From: Alcaligenes faecalis
GTDB taxonomy: Bacteria; Pseudomonadota; Gammaproteobacteria; Burkholderiales; Burkholderiaceae_B
DNA length: 64,000 nucleotides
Assembly: GCF_041521385.1 (NCBI RefSeq)
Contig: NZ_CP168006.1
Coordinates: 620,001-684,000 of the forward strand
Direction of reading: 5' to 3'
Shown: positions 39,658-49,366 of the stretch, in pieces
Layout: each line of letters begins with the position of its first letter
How positions within the stretch are numbered: position 1 is the stretch's first letter
Notes under the pieces: model-generated
Seen by the model: only the letters and a program-made list of their open reading frames with translations
Told to the model about the DNA's origin: nothing
The model's database searches: none
Position numbers and translations under genes: made by a program

Positions 39658-42600
39658 ATGACAATCCTGATGGAAACCGAAAAACAGCACTCCCTATCCT
39701 TGCCCAGCACCCAAGATGTGCTGGCTGCCTTACGCCCCGGTCAACGCTACTCGCAGCCCATGCCTCCTGGCTCGGGCGATGCCTGCTTGATTGCCGACCT
39801 GGCCCGCCAGCATACAGCGCCTATTCTGGTGCTCTGCGCCGATCCCTTGACCGCTCAAAGGCTGGCCGAGGAAATCCTGCTGTTTGGCCCCACCCTGCGC
39901 GTACGCCAGTTGCCGGACTGGGAAACGCTACCCTATGACAGCTTCTCTCCTCACCAGGATCTGATCTCCGAGCGCCTGCGCACCTTGCATGCCCTGACCA
40001 TGCACGAGGTCGATGTGCTGACGGTCCCCGTCACCACGGCCCTGTATCGTCTGGCCCCGCCTTCTTTTCTGGCTGCCTACACCTTCTCCTTCCGCCAGGG
40101 CGATGAACTGGACGAAACGCAACTGCGCGCACAGCTAATGCTGGCGAACTACACCCACATGGCTCAGGTCAGTGCTCCGGGCGAGTTCAGCATTCGCGGT
40201 GGCCTGATTGACCTGTTCCCTATGGGTTCCGTGCTGCCCTACCGTCTGGACCTGTTCGACAACGAGATCGAAAGCATACGCAGCTTTGATATCGATACCC
40301 AGCGCAGCCTGTATCCGGTCAAGGAAATCCAGCTCTTGCCCGGCCGTGAATTCCCCATGGACGAAGAGGCGCGCACGCAATTCCGGGCGCGTTTCCGCGA
40401 GTTCTTTGAGGGCGATCCGTCACGCGCCCTGCCCTATAAAGATGTAGGCAACGGCATTGCCTTTGCCGGTATTGAATACTATCTGCCGCTGTTCTTTGAA
40501 AAAACAGCAACCTTAATGGACTACGTGCCCCAAGGCAGCCTGGTCATTACTCACGGGGACGCCCAAACCGCGATTGGCCGCTTTCAGGGCGATACCCACA
40601 GCCGTTTTTCCTTCCTGAAGAACGATCGTGAGCGTCCAATTCTGCCACCAGAAAAGCTGTTTCTGTCAGACGAGCAGTTCTTCAATGGCATCAAACCCTT
40701 TAGCCGCCTCAGCCTGAACACGCAGGCTGACGATCAGCCCATTGCCCACCCGGACTTTGAAGCTTTACCTGTGGTGGCGGTTAACCGACGTGACAAGGAT
40801 CCTTTAGCTCAATTACGGCAAGAAGTACTGGACCCAAAAAACCGGACCGTACTGTGTGCCGATTCGGCAGGCCGTCGGGAAACGCTACTGCAAATGCTGC
40901 GTGAGCACGATTTGTCGCCCGCGGCAGATTGCCAGAATCTGACCGATTTTCTGGAATCAGACGCCGCGTTTGCCCTGATTGTCGCCCCCCTGTCACGTGG
41001 CTTTGCACTGGTGCACGACAGTCTGAGCCTGCTGACTGAGAATGACCTTTACCCCACCCAGACACGCACCCAAAGCAGCCGTCGCCGCAACGAGCGCAGC
41101 AGCGATGTGGAAGCCATGGTGCGGGATCTGTCCGAACTGCGCGAAGGCGACCCTGTCGTTCACGCCGAACATGGAATTGGTCGCTATTGCGGTCTGAAAG
41201 AAATGGACCTGGGCGAAGGCCCGGTCGAGTTCCTGCACCTGGAGTACGCCAAGGGCAGCACCTTGTATGTGCCTGTGGCCCAACTGCACGTGATTGCCCG
41301 CTACAGCGGAGCCGACCCCGAGCATGCACCTCTACACCAACTAGGCTCCGGCCAATGGGATAAAGCCCGCCGCCGTGCCGCCAAGCAAGCGCGCGACAGT
41401 GCCGCTGAATTGTTAGCCCTGTACGCTCAGCGCGCTGCCCGTGCAGGCTTCAAATTCAAGCTGCCACTGAACGACTATCAGGCCTTTTCCGAGGGTTTCG
41501 GCTTTGAAGAGACTCCGGATCAGGCCGCTGCCATTGAAGCCGTCGTGAACGACATGACTTCCGGCCAGCCTATGGACCGTCTGGTCTGCGGGGATGTCGG
41601 TTTTGGGAAAACCGAAGTCGCCCTGCGTGCCGCCTTCCTGGCGGTTGCCAACGGCAAACAAGTGGCCTTGCTGTGCCCGACCACCCTGCTGGCCGAGCAA
41701 CACGCGCAGACCTTCTCGGACCGTTTCGCCGACTGGCCCATCCGTGTTGCCGAACTGTCCCGTTTCCGCTCCACCAAAGAAACCCAGGCTGCCATTGCGG
41801 GCCTGCACGACGGCAGCGTCGATATTGTGATTGGCACACACAAAATCCTGTCCTCGGATGTGCGTTTCAAGCAATTGGGTCTGGTCATCATCGACGAGGA
41901 ACACCGCTTTGGCGTGCGTCAGAAAGAAGCCTTAAAACAGCTACGTGCCGAAGTCGATATCCTGACCCTGACTGCCACACCGATCCCCCGTACCTTGGGC
42001 ATGTCCCTGGAAGGGATACGGGATTTCTCCGTGATTGCCACGGCACCACAAAAACGTCTGGCAATCAAAACCTTTGTACGTCGTGAAGATGGCAGCACCA
42101 TACGTGAGGCCCTGCTGCGCGAATTGAAACGCGGTGGCCAGGTCTACTTCCTGCACAACGAAGTCGAGACCATTCACAACCGCCGTGCCCGTCTGGAAGA
42201 GCTGGTGCCGGAAGCCAGTATTGCCGTAGCACATGGCCAAATGCCGGAGCGCGAACTGGAAGCCGTCATGAAGGGCTTCTATCAGAAACGCTACAACGTG
42301 CTGCTGTGCACCACGATTATTGAAACCGGCATTGACGTGCCCACGGCCAATACCATCGTCATCCACCGTGCAGACCGCCTGGGTCTGGCTCAGCTCCACC
42401 AGTTGCGCGGACGCGTGGGCCGCTCTCACCACCAGGCCTATGCCTATCTGCTGACCCCTGGCGAAGACGCCATCACCAGCAATGCGAAAAAACGCCTGGA
42501 AGCTATTCAAGCCATGGAAGAGCTGGGTGCAGGCTTTTTTCTGGCCATGCACGATCTGGAAATTCGGGGTGCCGGTGAAGTGCTAGGAGAATCCCAATCC

Positions 42601-43149
42601 GGTGACATTCAGGAGGTGGGCTATTCCATGTATGCGGATATGCTCAACACCGCCGTCAAAGCCCTGAAAGCGGGTGAAGAGCCTGACCTGGATTCGCCCT
42701 TTGCCTTGCAGTGTGAAGTGAACTTGCATACCTCTGCCCTGCTACCAGCCGATTACTGCCCGGACGTGAACGCCCGTCTGGGTCACTACAAGGCCCTGTC
42801 ACACGCCCGTACCGAAGACGACCTGATCCATATCCATGAGGAACTGATCGACCGCTACGGCCTGCTGCCAGAGGCCGGTGAAAACCTGCTGGCCGTGCAT
42901 CGTTTGCGCATCAAGGCCGAGCCACTGGGGATTGTGAAAATCGATGCCAGCGAAACTCAGGCAACGATTCAGTTTTCTGCCAAACCGAATGTAGACGCCG
43001 TCAGCATTATTGAACTGGTGCAGAAAAACAAACAGGTACGCCTGGCTGGCCCGGACAAGCTGAGGCTTGAAATTAGCAAAGGCGAGGAAATCAAGAACCG
43101 CATTCAAGCCGTGCGTAATGTGTTGAACAGCTTGCGCAAAGAGAAGTAA
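39658..43149 (+). CDS. mfd: Transcription-repair coupling factor Mfd
   Basis: Removes RNA polymerase stalled at DNA lesions and recruits UvrA. The product (1163 residues from ATG 39658) has the UvrB-like N-terminal module (to about 350) and the RNA-polymerase-interacting domain with DPVVHAEHGIGRYCGL. The translocase motor follows: Walker A GDVGFGKTEVALRA, DEEHRFGVRQKE, and RxxR-type motif VI around QLRGRVGRSHHQAYAYLL. The C-terminal TRCF domain completes it. Alternative starts are GTG 39643 and ATG 39670; an AGGTGG lies 11 bases before 39658, and conserved sequence begins only after residue 20, so the start is uncertain by a few codons. Confidence 0.96.
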   Translation: MTILMETEKQHSLSLPSTQDVLAALRPGQRYSQPMPPGSGDACLIADLARQHTAPILVLCADPLTAQRLAEEILLFGPTLRVRQLPDWETLPYDSFSPHQDLISERLRTLHALTMHEVDVLTVPVTTALYRLAPPSFLAAYTFSFRQGDELDETQLRAQLMLANYTHMAQVSAPGEFSIRGGLIDLFPMGSVLPYRLDLFDNEIESIRSFDIDTQRSLYPVKEIQLLPGREFPMDEEARTQFRARFREFFEGDPSRALPYKDVGNGIAFAGIEYYLPLFFEKTATLMDYVPQGSLVITHGDAQTAIGRFQGDTHSRFSFLKNDRERPILPPEKLFLSDEQFFNGIKPFSRLSLNTQADDQPIAHPDFEALPVVAVNRRDKDPLAQLRQEVLDPKNRTVLCADSAGRRETLLQMLREHDLSPAADCQNLTDFLESDAAFALIVAPLSRGFALVHDSLSLLTENDLYPTQTRTQSSRRRNERSSDVEAMVRDLSELREGDPVVHAEHGIGRYCGLKEMDLGEGPVEFLHLEYAKGSTLYVPVAQLHVIARYSGADPEHAPLHQLGSGQWDKARRRAAKQARDSAAELLALYAQRAARAGFKFKLPLNDYQAFSEGFGFEETPDQAAAIEAVVNDMTSGQPMDRLVCGDVGFGKTEVALRAAFLAVANGKQVALLCPTTLLAEQHAQTFSDRFADWPIRVAELSRFRSTKETQAAIAGLHDGSVDIVIGTHKILSSDVRFKQLGLVIIDEEHRFGVRQKEALKQLRAEVDILTLTATPIPRTLGMSLEGIRDFSVIATAPQKRLAIKTFVRREDGSTIREALLRELKRGGQVYFLHNEVETIHNRRARLEELVPEASIAVAHGQMPERELEAVMKGFYQKRYNVLLCTTIIETGIDVPTANTIVIHRADRLGLAQLHQLRGRVGRSHHQAYAYLLTPGEDAITSNAKKRLEAIQAMEELGAGFFLAMHDLEIRGAGEVLGESQSGDIQEVGYSMYADMLNTAVKALKAGEEPDLDSPFALQCEVNLHTSALLPADYCPDVNARLGHYKALSHARTEDDLIHIHEELIDRYGLLPEAGENLLAVHRLRIKAEPLGIVKIDASETQATIQFSAKPNVDAVSIIELVQKNKQVRLAGPDKLRLEISKGEEIKNRIQAVRNVLNSLRKEK

Positions 43150-43173
43150 GCCTTAACAACAAGGCTGGACATA

Positions 43174-43204
43174 AAAAGATCGCTGCCACTGACAGCGATC
43201 TTTT
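43174..43204. terminator. Bidirectional terminator of mfd and the serB transcript
   Basis: A 12-bp stem AAAAGATCGCTG / CAGCGATCTTTT with a 7-base loop, followed by TTTTCTTTT on the plus side and TTTTTAT on the minus side. Confidence 0.9.
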
Positions 43205-43314
43205 CTTTTGGACAATAAGGCTTATTACTTATGCGTTTATTCTGGAAAACCGGATGTTCTACATACAGACCGAACCATCGCATTGTTTGGCTGAAAACAA
43301 AACCAATCCCAGAC

Positions 43315-43464
43315 TCAAGCAGAGTATCCTGATTGCGACAAGACGACAGACAGGTCACTCCGTTCCCCTTGCTGCCTTAGCTTATCGCCCTTGCGTTTGC
43401 GACGCCTGGCTTCCTGCTTGGCTTCATTATGTACTGCCAAACTACGCAGAAGATCCCCCAACAT
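43315..43464 (-). CDS. Small basic protein coupled to serB
   Basis: A 49-residue ORF that starts at the serB stop: TGATG, where the A is shared between the TGA of serB and the ATG. The product opens MLGDLLRSLAVHNEAKQEA and is strongly basic in the middle (RRRKRKGDK), ending GYSA. It has no membrane segment and no recognised domain. Termination-reinitiation geometry, same strand and a shared downstream terminator (43174-43204) support translation. It could bind nucleic acid, but function is unknown. The ORF is short enough to be chance; confidence rests on the coupling and on a protein-like composition. Confidence 0.45.
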   Translation of the reverse strand: MLGDLLRSLAVHNEAKQEARRRKRKGDKLRQQGERSDLSVVLSQSGYSA

Positions 43465-44315
43465 CAAACGTCCAGGCGGAACCAGTTCAATACAGCATCC
43501 AGCGGTGAGTGATTCAAGGCAAAGCGGGCCTGTTCCTGCACCACCGGCTTGGCTCGGTAAGCCACCGAATATTTGGCCTTGGACATCATGGGCAAGTCAT
43601 TGGCACCGTCGCCAATCGCAATACATTGCTCTGGGCCAACCCCCAATTCAGCCGCCAGCTCCTGCAGGAAACGGGCTTTGGCCTGACCATCCACAATGGC
43701 ACCCAACACCTTGCCAGTCAGCTTGCCGTCCACCACCTCCAAGGTATTGGAGTAGGCATAGCTCAAGCTGAAGCGGTCTTTCATGCGTTCGGTAAAGAAG
43801 GTGAAGCCTCCGGACACCAGCAAGGTTTTCACGCCATGGGCATGAGCCGTCGCAATCAGGCGGTCCGCACCCAGATTAGGCTGCAGGCGCTCTTCATAGA
43901 CGCGAGTCAAATCACTAACGGGAACACCTTCCAGGAACGCGACACGGCGATTCAGGCTTTCGGTGAAATCCTTGATCTCCCCGCGCATGGCCGCTTCGGT
44001 AATCGTGGCAACCTGTTCCTTGCGACCGGCCATATCGGCAATCTCGTCAATACACTCGATATTGATCAGCGTGGAATCCATGTCCATGGCCAACACGCGC
44101 ATTTCTTTCAGGCGATCAATCTGCTCCAAAAAGGCAAAGTCCATCGCACCGGTCTTGCACAGGGTCTGCACCTCAGCGCGCTGGCTGGCATCCGCGCCCA
44201 GCAGACGTACAGCGGTAGGACCTAGCTCCTGCACTCCATCGGCCTGCACCACTGCCGCAATTTTTTCGATGATGGCGCTATCCAGGCGCGGCCCTTGAAG
44301 AATGAGATGAGACAT
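43464..44315 (-). CDS. serB: Phosphoserine phosphatase
   Basis: Last step of serine synthesis: hydrolyses L-3-phosphoserine. The 283-residue protein has an N-terminal ACT-like region (to about 65) and the HAD phosphatase core with DMDST (Asp78 nucleophile, Asp80), SGGFTFFTERM (motif II serine) and IGDGANDLPMM (motif III). The frame is open upstream to 44441, but MSHLILQGPRL with GGA seven bases ahead is the natural start. Confidence 0.95.
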   Translation of the reverse strand: MSHLILQGPRLDSAIIEKIAAVVQADGVQELGPTAVRLLGADASQRAEVQTLCKTGAMDFAFLEQIDRLKEMRVLAMDMDSTLINIECIDEIADMAGRKEQVATITEAAMRGEIKDFTESLNRRVAFLEGVPVSDLTRVYEERLQPNLGADRLIATAHAHGVKTLLVSGGFTFFTERMKDRFSLSYAYSNTLEVVDGKLTGKVLGAIVDGQAKARFLQELAAELGVGPEQCIAIGDGANDLPMMSKAKYSVAYRAKPVVQEQARFALNHSPLDAVLNWFRLDV

Positions 44316-44485
44316 CAGATCGTCCACAAAGCAAGAAAATACGACACAGCCACTGTGCCAAAAGACAATTATTGTAGCCTGCCACGGGCCCAGCGCACCC
44401 CAAGCTGTACACGACGATGTCAGTTTCCAGCCTGAACTCATCCTGCTACGATAAACGCTATCGCGAAATGACGAGGACGCCTTTC

Positions 44486-45601
44486 ATGTACATCTGGCCC
44501 AACAATACGTTGCTGGATCTGCTTCACATCGAGCAACCCATCATTCAAGCCCCTATGGCCGGAGCCCAAGACAGCGAACTGGCTATTGCCGTAGCACGTG
44601 CGGGCGGTTTGGGATCTCTGGCCTGCGCCATGCTCAGCCCAGAACAGATTCGGGAACAAGTAGGCTTGTTCCGGCAAGCTGTGTCGGCTCCTATTAATCT
44701 GAACTTCTTTTGTCACGAAGATTTGCGCCTGGAGCCGGAGGCCCTGCAAGAGTGGCGGTTGCGATTAATACCCTATTACCAGGAATACGGCCTGGATCCG
44801 AACCAGGAACTACCCAAAGCAGCACGCGCACCGTTCTCCAACCCACATGCTGAATTGGTCGAGGAACTGAAACCTGAAGTCGTCAGCTTCCACTTTGGCC
44901 TGCCCTCCCCCGAGCTGCTTGAACGCGTGAAAAAGGCCGGCACTCTGGTCATGTCCAGTGCCACCACCACAGCCGAAGCAGTCTGGCTGCAGGAGCACGG
45001 CGCCGACATCATCATCGCCCAGGGGCTGGAAGCCGGCGGCCACCGTGGCATGTTCCTGGACGATAAAGTACATACACAAGTCAGCACCCTGTCCTTGGTT
45101 CCCCAAATTGCTGATGCCGTCAGCATTCCTGTCATTGCTGCCGGTGGTATTGCCGATGGGCGCGGTATTGCCGCTGCCCTGGCTTTGGGTGCCAGCGCGG
45201 CTCAAATTGGCACCGCGTACTTGTTCTGCCCTGAGTCCAAGATCACCCCGCTGCATCGAGAAGCCCTGGCCAATAGTTGTTCGGACGGCACAGCGCTGAC
45301 CAATCTGTTTTCCGGCCGCCCCGCACGCAGTATTCGCACCCGCCTGATGGATGAAATCGGCCCTTTAAGCAGCAGTGCCCCGGTATTCCCCCATGCAGGT
45401 TCTGCACTCAGCCCGCTGCGTATCGAAGCCGAAAAACAAGGCCGTACCGAATTCAGTTCCCTTTGGAGCGGACAAAGTGCTGCCTTGGGCCGTGCCCTGC
45501 CGGCCGAGCAACTGACACTGGTACTGGCTCAAGAGGCTCAGGGCGTATGCAAACGCCTAGGAGTGGCTGGTGCTACCCATGCCCCCTTGGACAAACCTTG
45601 A
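44486..45601 (+). CDS. Nitronate monooxygenase (2-nitropropane dioxygenase family)
   Basis: FMN-dependent TIM-barrel enzyme that oxidises nitronates such as propionate 3-nitronate, probably a detoxifier. The 371-residue protein begins with the usual IEQPIIQAPMAGAQDSELAIAVARAGGLG. It contains VVSFHFGLP, AQGLEAGGHRGMF and the FMN-phosphate GGIADGRGIAAALALGASAAQIGT. The ATG at 44486 has GAGGA eight bases ahead and is preferred to earlier in-frame starts (44417, 44468). It is divergent from serB. Confidence 0.9.
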   Translation: MYIWPNNTLLDLLHIEQPIIQAPMAGAQDSELAIAVARAGGLGSLACAMLSPEQIREQVGLFRQAVSAPINLNFFCHEDLRLEPEALQEWRLRLIPYYQEYGLDPNQELPKAARAPFSNPHAELVEELKPEVVSFHFGLPSPELLERVKKAGTLVMSSATTTAEAVWLQEHGADIIIAQGLEAGGHRGMFLDDKVHTQVSTLSLVPQIADAVSIPVIAAGGIADGRGIAAALALGASAAQIGTAYLFCPESKITPLHREALANSCSDGTALTNLFSGRPARSIRTRLMDEIGPLSSSAPVFPHAGSALSPLRIEAEKQGRTEFSSLWSGQSAALGRALPAEQLTLVLAQEAQGVCKRLGVAGATHAPLDKP

Positions 45602-45623
45602 TCGACTCTGCGGGCTGCTTGTG

Positions 45624-45652
45624 GCTAGACTGGCGAAAGTAGTGAGTCTAGC
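45624..45652. other. Inverted repeat after the nitronate monooxygenase gene
   Basis: GCTAGACT (45624-45631) and AGTCTAGC (45645-45652) are perfect complements around 13 bases. No T run follows. It may stabilise the 3' end or bind a protein. The next 130 bases hold nothing else I recognise. Confidence 0.5.
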
Positions 45653-45781
45653 TCAACGACCTTCAACAGACCGCGATCGAACCCATCCAGGAGCGATAAT
45701 AATCAGGACAGCAATGCTTTAAGACTGGCGCACCGAGAAAGGTACAAAACAGTTTTTTTGACCTTGGAACAGCCAGCCATA

Positions 45782-45817
45782 AAAAAACCTCGCAAATTGA
45801 TTTGCGAGGTTTTTTTA
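45782..45817. terminator. Bidirectional terminator between the nitronate monooxygenase gene and the nuo operon
   Basis: A long stem AAAAAACCTCGCAAA / TTTGCGAGGTTTTTT around a 4-base loop (TTGA), with T runs at both ends. It ends the leftward nuo transcript as well as the rightward gene. Confidence 0.9.
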
Positions 45818-45830
45818 TTCAATAGCACGA

Positions 45831-46364
45831 CTACTCAAACTTGCCCTTGGGGTGGCGCATCAAATAGCGATACACAAAGCCGGGATAGGCCATCACCAGA
45901 AACAAGGCAAAGGTAATGGTATAGAACACCCAGGTCTGCTTAAACGGGTTACCGATGCTGGCTTCAAACGCAAAGCCGAACGCCCCCACAATTCCGTAAA
46001 ACGCACAGACTTCCAAAAGGCGAGGAAAAAAGCCTTTGGAGATTTTCTGGTGGCGCGAACGCCAAGCCGGAAAGTAAAACATGGCCCCCACCAACACCAG
46101 ACCCAAAAGCAGCTTGCCCAACATGACGGGCAAGGAGTTCAGGCCGGAACTGGAGGCAATCATCGTGTAGATTCCCAGACCCAGTGCAGCCAGCACGGCC
46201 AGGTACACAAGGCCGACAAGCAACTGCAACCAAGGCGAGAGCCCTGAACGTTCGCCCGGCAAGGACCAAGGCAAAACCAGCAAGGGCTTTTCCACCAGAA
46301 ACGGCAGGTTTGCCGTCATCACGGAAAGAACAATCAAGACCCAGATGGAAAGGCTTTGGTCCAT
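45831..46364 (-). CDS. DUF2818 family membrane protein, long form
   Basis: A 177-residue membrane protein directly after nuoN (12-base gap), the usual place of DUF2818 genes in betaproteobacteria. The family core is visible: TANLPFLVEKPL at the start and LLEVCAFYGIVGAFGFAFEA, NPFKQTWVFYTITFALFLVMAYPGFVYRYL at the end. Common family members are about 100 residues; this one has an extra central part with two more hydrophobic helices (WLQLLVGLVYLAVLAALGLG and VMLGKLLLGLVLVGAMFYF). A link to complex I assembly or stability is suggested only by position. Confidence 0.85.
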   Translation of the reverse strand: MDQSLSIWVLIVLSVMTANLPFLVEKPLLVLPWSLPGERSGLSPWLQLLVGLVYLAVLAALGLGIYTMIASSSGLNSLPVMLGKLLLGLVLVGAMFYFPAWRSRHQKISKGFFPRLLEVCAFYGIVGAFGFAFEASIGNPFKQTWVFYTITFALFLVMAYPGFVYRYLMRHPKGKFE

Positions 46365-46376
46365 AGTGCTACCTAC

Positions 46377-47855
46377 TTAAAACTGCAAGGACGACTGAAT
46401 CACGCGGATGCAGGTATCCATCAAACCACCCGGCAACAAGCCCAGGCCGATAATCAGAACACCGTTCACCAGCATGACCAACTTGGTCAGCAAGCCCGTT
46501 GCCACAGGATGCTCTTCACCTTCGGGTTCGTCGAAGTAAACAACCTTCACGACACGCAGATAGTAGAAAGCACCGATCAAGGACATGATCACGGCAAACA
46601 CGGCCAGCCAGACATAGCCCGCGCCCACCACGGCTTGCAGAACACTCAGCTTGGCGGCAAAGCCGGACAGCGGAGGAATACCAGCCAGGGAGAACATGGA
46701 CAGCAGCCAGACCAAAGCCAAGCCAGGGTTGCGACGGTTCAAACCCTTCAGGTCGCTGATGTTTTCACATTCAAAACCACGACGGCTCAAAACCAGGATC
46801 AGACCGAAGGTACTCAGTGTGGTCAGAACATAGATCACCACGTAGAACAGCGAAGCACCGTAGGCTTGAGAGTGAGTCTCGCCATTGAACACGCCAGCCA
46901 GCAAGCCCAGGAAAATAAAACCCATGTGCGAGATGGTCGAATACGCAAGCATACGCTTGAGATTCTTTTGCATGATCGCCGTCAGGTTACCCAGAGCCAG
47001 CGACAGCACGGCCATGATCAGCAGCATGGGCTGCCAGTCCACGGCAATACCGTGCAGGGCTTCAATCAGGAAGCGCATGGTCACGGCAAAAGCAGCCAGT
47101 TTGGGAGCCGCACCGATGATCAGGGTGACGGTAGTTGGGGCGCCTTGGTAGACGTCCGGTGTCCACATGTGGAAAGGAGCCGCCGTCAACTTGAAGGCCA
47201 GACCAGCCACCACAAACACCACACCGAAGACCAGCGCCAGACGCTCGGCTTGACCGTTGGAGATGACTTCAGCGATGAGCGGGAATTCCAGATGGCCGGT
47301 AGCGCCAAAGATCATGGACATACCGTACAGCAAGATACCCGATGCCAAGGCACCCAGTACGAAGTACTTCAGAGCCGCTTCGATGGACTGGCGATGTTCA
47401 CGACGCAGCGCAACCAGTGCGTACAGCGCAAAGGACATCAGCTCCACACCCAGATAAGCGGTCAACATGCTGTTGGCCGAAATCATGATCATCTGGCCCA
47501 GCAGAGCCATCAAAGTCAGGGTGTACAGTTCGCCACCACGCTCCATCATGTCACGCTGCTCAGCGTATTCACGACCGTAGATCAGGGTGGCGGCCACGGC
47601 TGCACACGAGAGCAGCTTCAGGAAGTGAGCCATTTCGTCCACGACGAACAGGCCACCAAAGGAGACACCGCTCACGCCCTTGGACCACTGCCAGGCTACG
47701 CTGGCCGCAACCACGGCAAGCGTCAGCAGGCTGAAAACAAACGTCGAATGGCGCTGTTTGTGTGTACTGAATGCATCAAAAATCAGCACACACGAAGCCA
47801 GAACCAGGAGCAGGATCTCGGGCAAAGCCAGAGAAAAGTTAAAGGTAGTATCCAT
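46377..47855 (-). CDS. nuoN: NADH-quinone oxidoreductase subunit N
   Basis: Antiporter-like proton-pumping membrane subunit of complex I. It has 492 residues and about 14 helices. Visible marks are the [21 protein letters not shown] stretch, the [22 protein letters not shown] channel lysine and histidine region, and the [18 protein letters not shown] helix-8 segment. It is the last nuo gene, 11 bases after nuoM. Confidence 0.97.
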   Translation of the reverse strand: MDTTFNFSLALPEILLLVLASCVLIFDAFSTHKQRHSTFVFSLLTLAVVAASVAWQWSKGVSGVSFGGLFVVDEMAHFLKLLSCAAVAATLIYGREYAEQRDMMERGGELYTLTLMALLGQMIMISANSMLTAYLGVELMSFALYALVALRREHRQSIEAALKYFVLGALASGILLYGMSMIFGATGHLEFPLIAEVISNGQAERLALVFGVVFVVAGLAFKLTAAPFHMWTPDVYQGAPTTVTLIIGAAPKLAAFAVTMRFLIEALHGIAVDWQPMLLIMAVLSLALGNLTAIMQKNLKRMLAYSTISHMGFIFLGLLAGVFNGETHSQAYGASLFYVVIYVLTTLSTFGLILVLSRRGFECENISDLKGLNRRNPGLALVWLLSMFSLAGIPPLSGFAAKLSVLQAVVGAGYVWLAVFAVIMSLIGAFYYLRVVKVVYFDEPEGEEHPVATGLLTKLVMLVNGVLIIGLGLLPGGLMDTCIRVIQSSLQF

Positions 47856-47866
47856 AGTGATTCGGC

Positions 47867-49366
47867 CTACAGTTTCGAGATGGAGACGTGTTGCAGCAAC
47901 GCTTCAACCGAAACGTGCATGACCTCGGTGAATGGCTTGGGATAGACCCCCATGCCCAGCACCGCAATCGCCATTACGCCAAGAACGAAGAACTCACGGC
48001 CACTCAGATCGCTCATGCCAGCAACCTTGTCATTGCCGACAGGGCCAAAGGCCACGCGCTTGAGCATCCACAGCGAGTAAGACGCACCGGTAATCAGCGC
48101 CGTTGCTGTCAACAGACCAATCCAGAAGTTGTACTCAACCGCGCCCATGATGACGGTGAACTCACCGATAAAGCCGCTGGTACCTGGCAAACCGCTGTTG
48201 GCCATCGAGAACAGCACAAAGAAGGTGACGAAACGAGGCATAACCTTGACCACACCACCGTAATCGGCGATCTGGCGGCTGTGCAGACGGTCGTACAGAA
48301 CACCGATACACAGGAACATGGCGCCGGACACAAAACCGTGCGAGATCATTTGCATGATCGCGCCTTCCATACCCGTCGTGTTGAACACGAAAAAGCCCAG
48401 GGTGACAAAACCCATATGAGCCACAGAGGAGTACGCCACCAGCTTTTTCATGTCGTCCTGAACAATGGCGACCAGACCAATGTAGATCACCGCGACCAGG
48501 GACAAGGCAATGATGATTCCGGCCAGTCCTTGCGAGGCATCAGGAGCGATGGGCAGGGAAAAGCGCAGGAAACCGTAAGCACCCAGCTTCAACATGATGG
48601 CAGCCAGCACCACGGAACCACCCGTAGGTGCTTCCACGTGGGCATCTGGCAACCAGGTGTGGACAGGCCACATAGGCACTTTCACTGCAAACGCCATGAA
48701 CAGCGCCACAAAGATCAGCACCTGCGTGGTGTAGTCCAAGGGGACTTTGTGCCAGGTCAGAATATCGAAGGTGCCGCCGGACACGTTCCACAGGTAGATG
48801 AAAGCAACCAGCGTCAGCAGGGAGCCCATCAGGGTGTAGAGGAAGAACTTGACCGATGCATACACGCGATTTGGACCACCCCAGATACCGATGATCAGAT
48901 ACATCGGGATCAGCGTGGCTTCAAAGAACACGTAGAACAGCAAGCCATCCAAAGCGGCAAACACGCCAACCATCAGACCCGACAGGATCAGGAAGGCACC
49001 CATATATTGCGCCACGCGGCTGGTAATCACCTGCCAGCCCGCCAGCACCACGATCACCGTGATGAAAGCGGTCAGCAGAACAAACCACATGGAAATACCG
49101 TCCACGCCAAGGTGGTAATTCACCTTGAAGGCATCAATCCAGGGGGCCAGCTCGACAAACTGCATGTCGGCTGTACCGGGATTGAAGCCGGTATACAGAG
49201 GAATAGTGACAACAAGACCGGCAATCGAACCCAGCAGAGCCAGCCAGCGGGTGAAGGTGGGACGATCATCACGTCCCAGAGCCAGCACCAACAGGCCAGC
49301 GACGATGGGTACGAAAATCGCCAGCGTTAACCAAGGAAGAGTAGAAGACGCCATATCGCTAGCCAT
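47867..49366 (-). CDS. nuoM: NADH-quinone oxidoreductase subunit M
   Basis: Second antiporter-like subunit of the membrane arm, 499 residues and about 14 helices. Family marks: [32 protein letters not shown] with the conserved glutamate, [30 protein letters not shown] and [14 protein letters not shown]. Its ATG shares one base with the nuoL stop (TAATG). A second in-frame ATG four codons later is possible. Confidence 0.97.
   Translation of the reverse strand: MASDMASSTLPWLTLAIFVPIVAGLLVLALGRDDRPTFTRWLALLGSIAGLVVTIPLYTGFNPGTADMQFVELAPWIDAFKVNYHLGVDGISMWFVLLTAFITVIVVLAGWQVITSRVAQYMGAFLILSGLMVGVFAALDGLLFYVFFEATLIPMYLIIGIWGGPNRVYASVKFFLYTLMGSLLTLVAFIYLWNVSGGTFDILTWHKVPLDYTTQVLIFVALFMAFAVKVPMWPVHTWLPDAHVEAPTGGSVVLAAIMLKLGAYGFLRFSLPIAPDASQGLAGIIIALSLVAVIYIGLVAIVQDDMKKLVAYSSVAHMGFVTLGFFVFNTTGMEGAIMQMISHGFVSGAMFLCIGVLYDRLHSRQIADYGGVVKVMPRFVTFFVLFSMANSGLPGTSGFIGEFTVIMGAVEYNFWIGLLTATALITGASYSLWMLKRVAFGPVGNDKVAGMSDLSGREFFVLGVMAIAVLGMGVYPKPFTEVMHVSVEALLQHVSISKL

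Noticed and set aside
43254..43508. 84-codon plus frame between mfd and serB
   Set aside because: It starts without a ribosome-binding site and overlaps the end of serB antisense; the coupled minus-strand ORF explains the region better.
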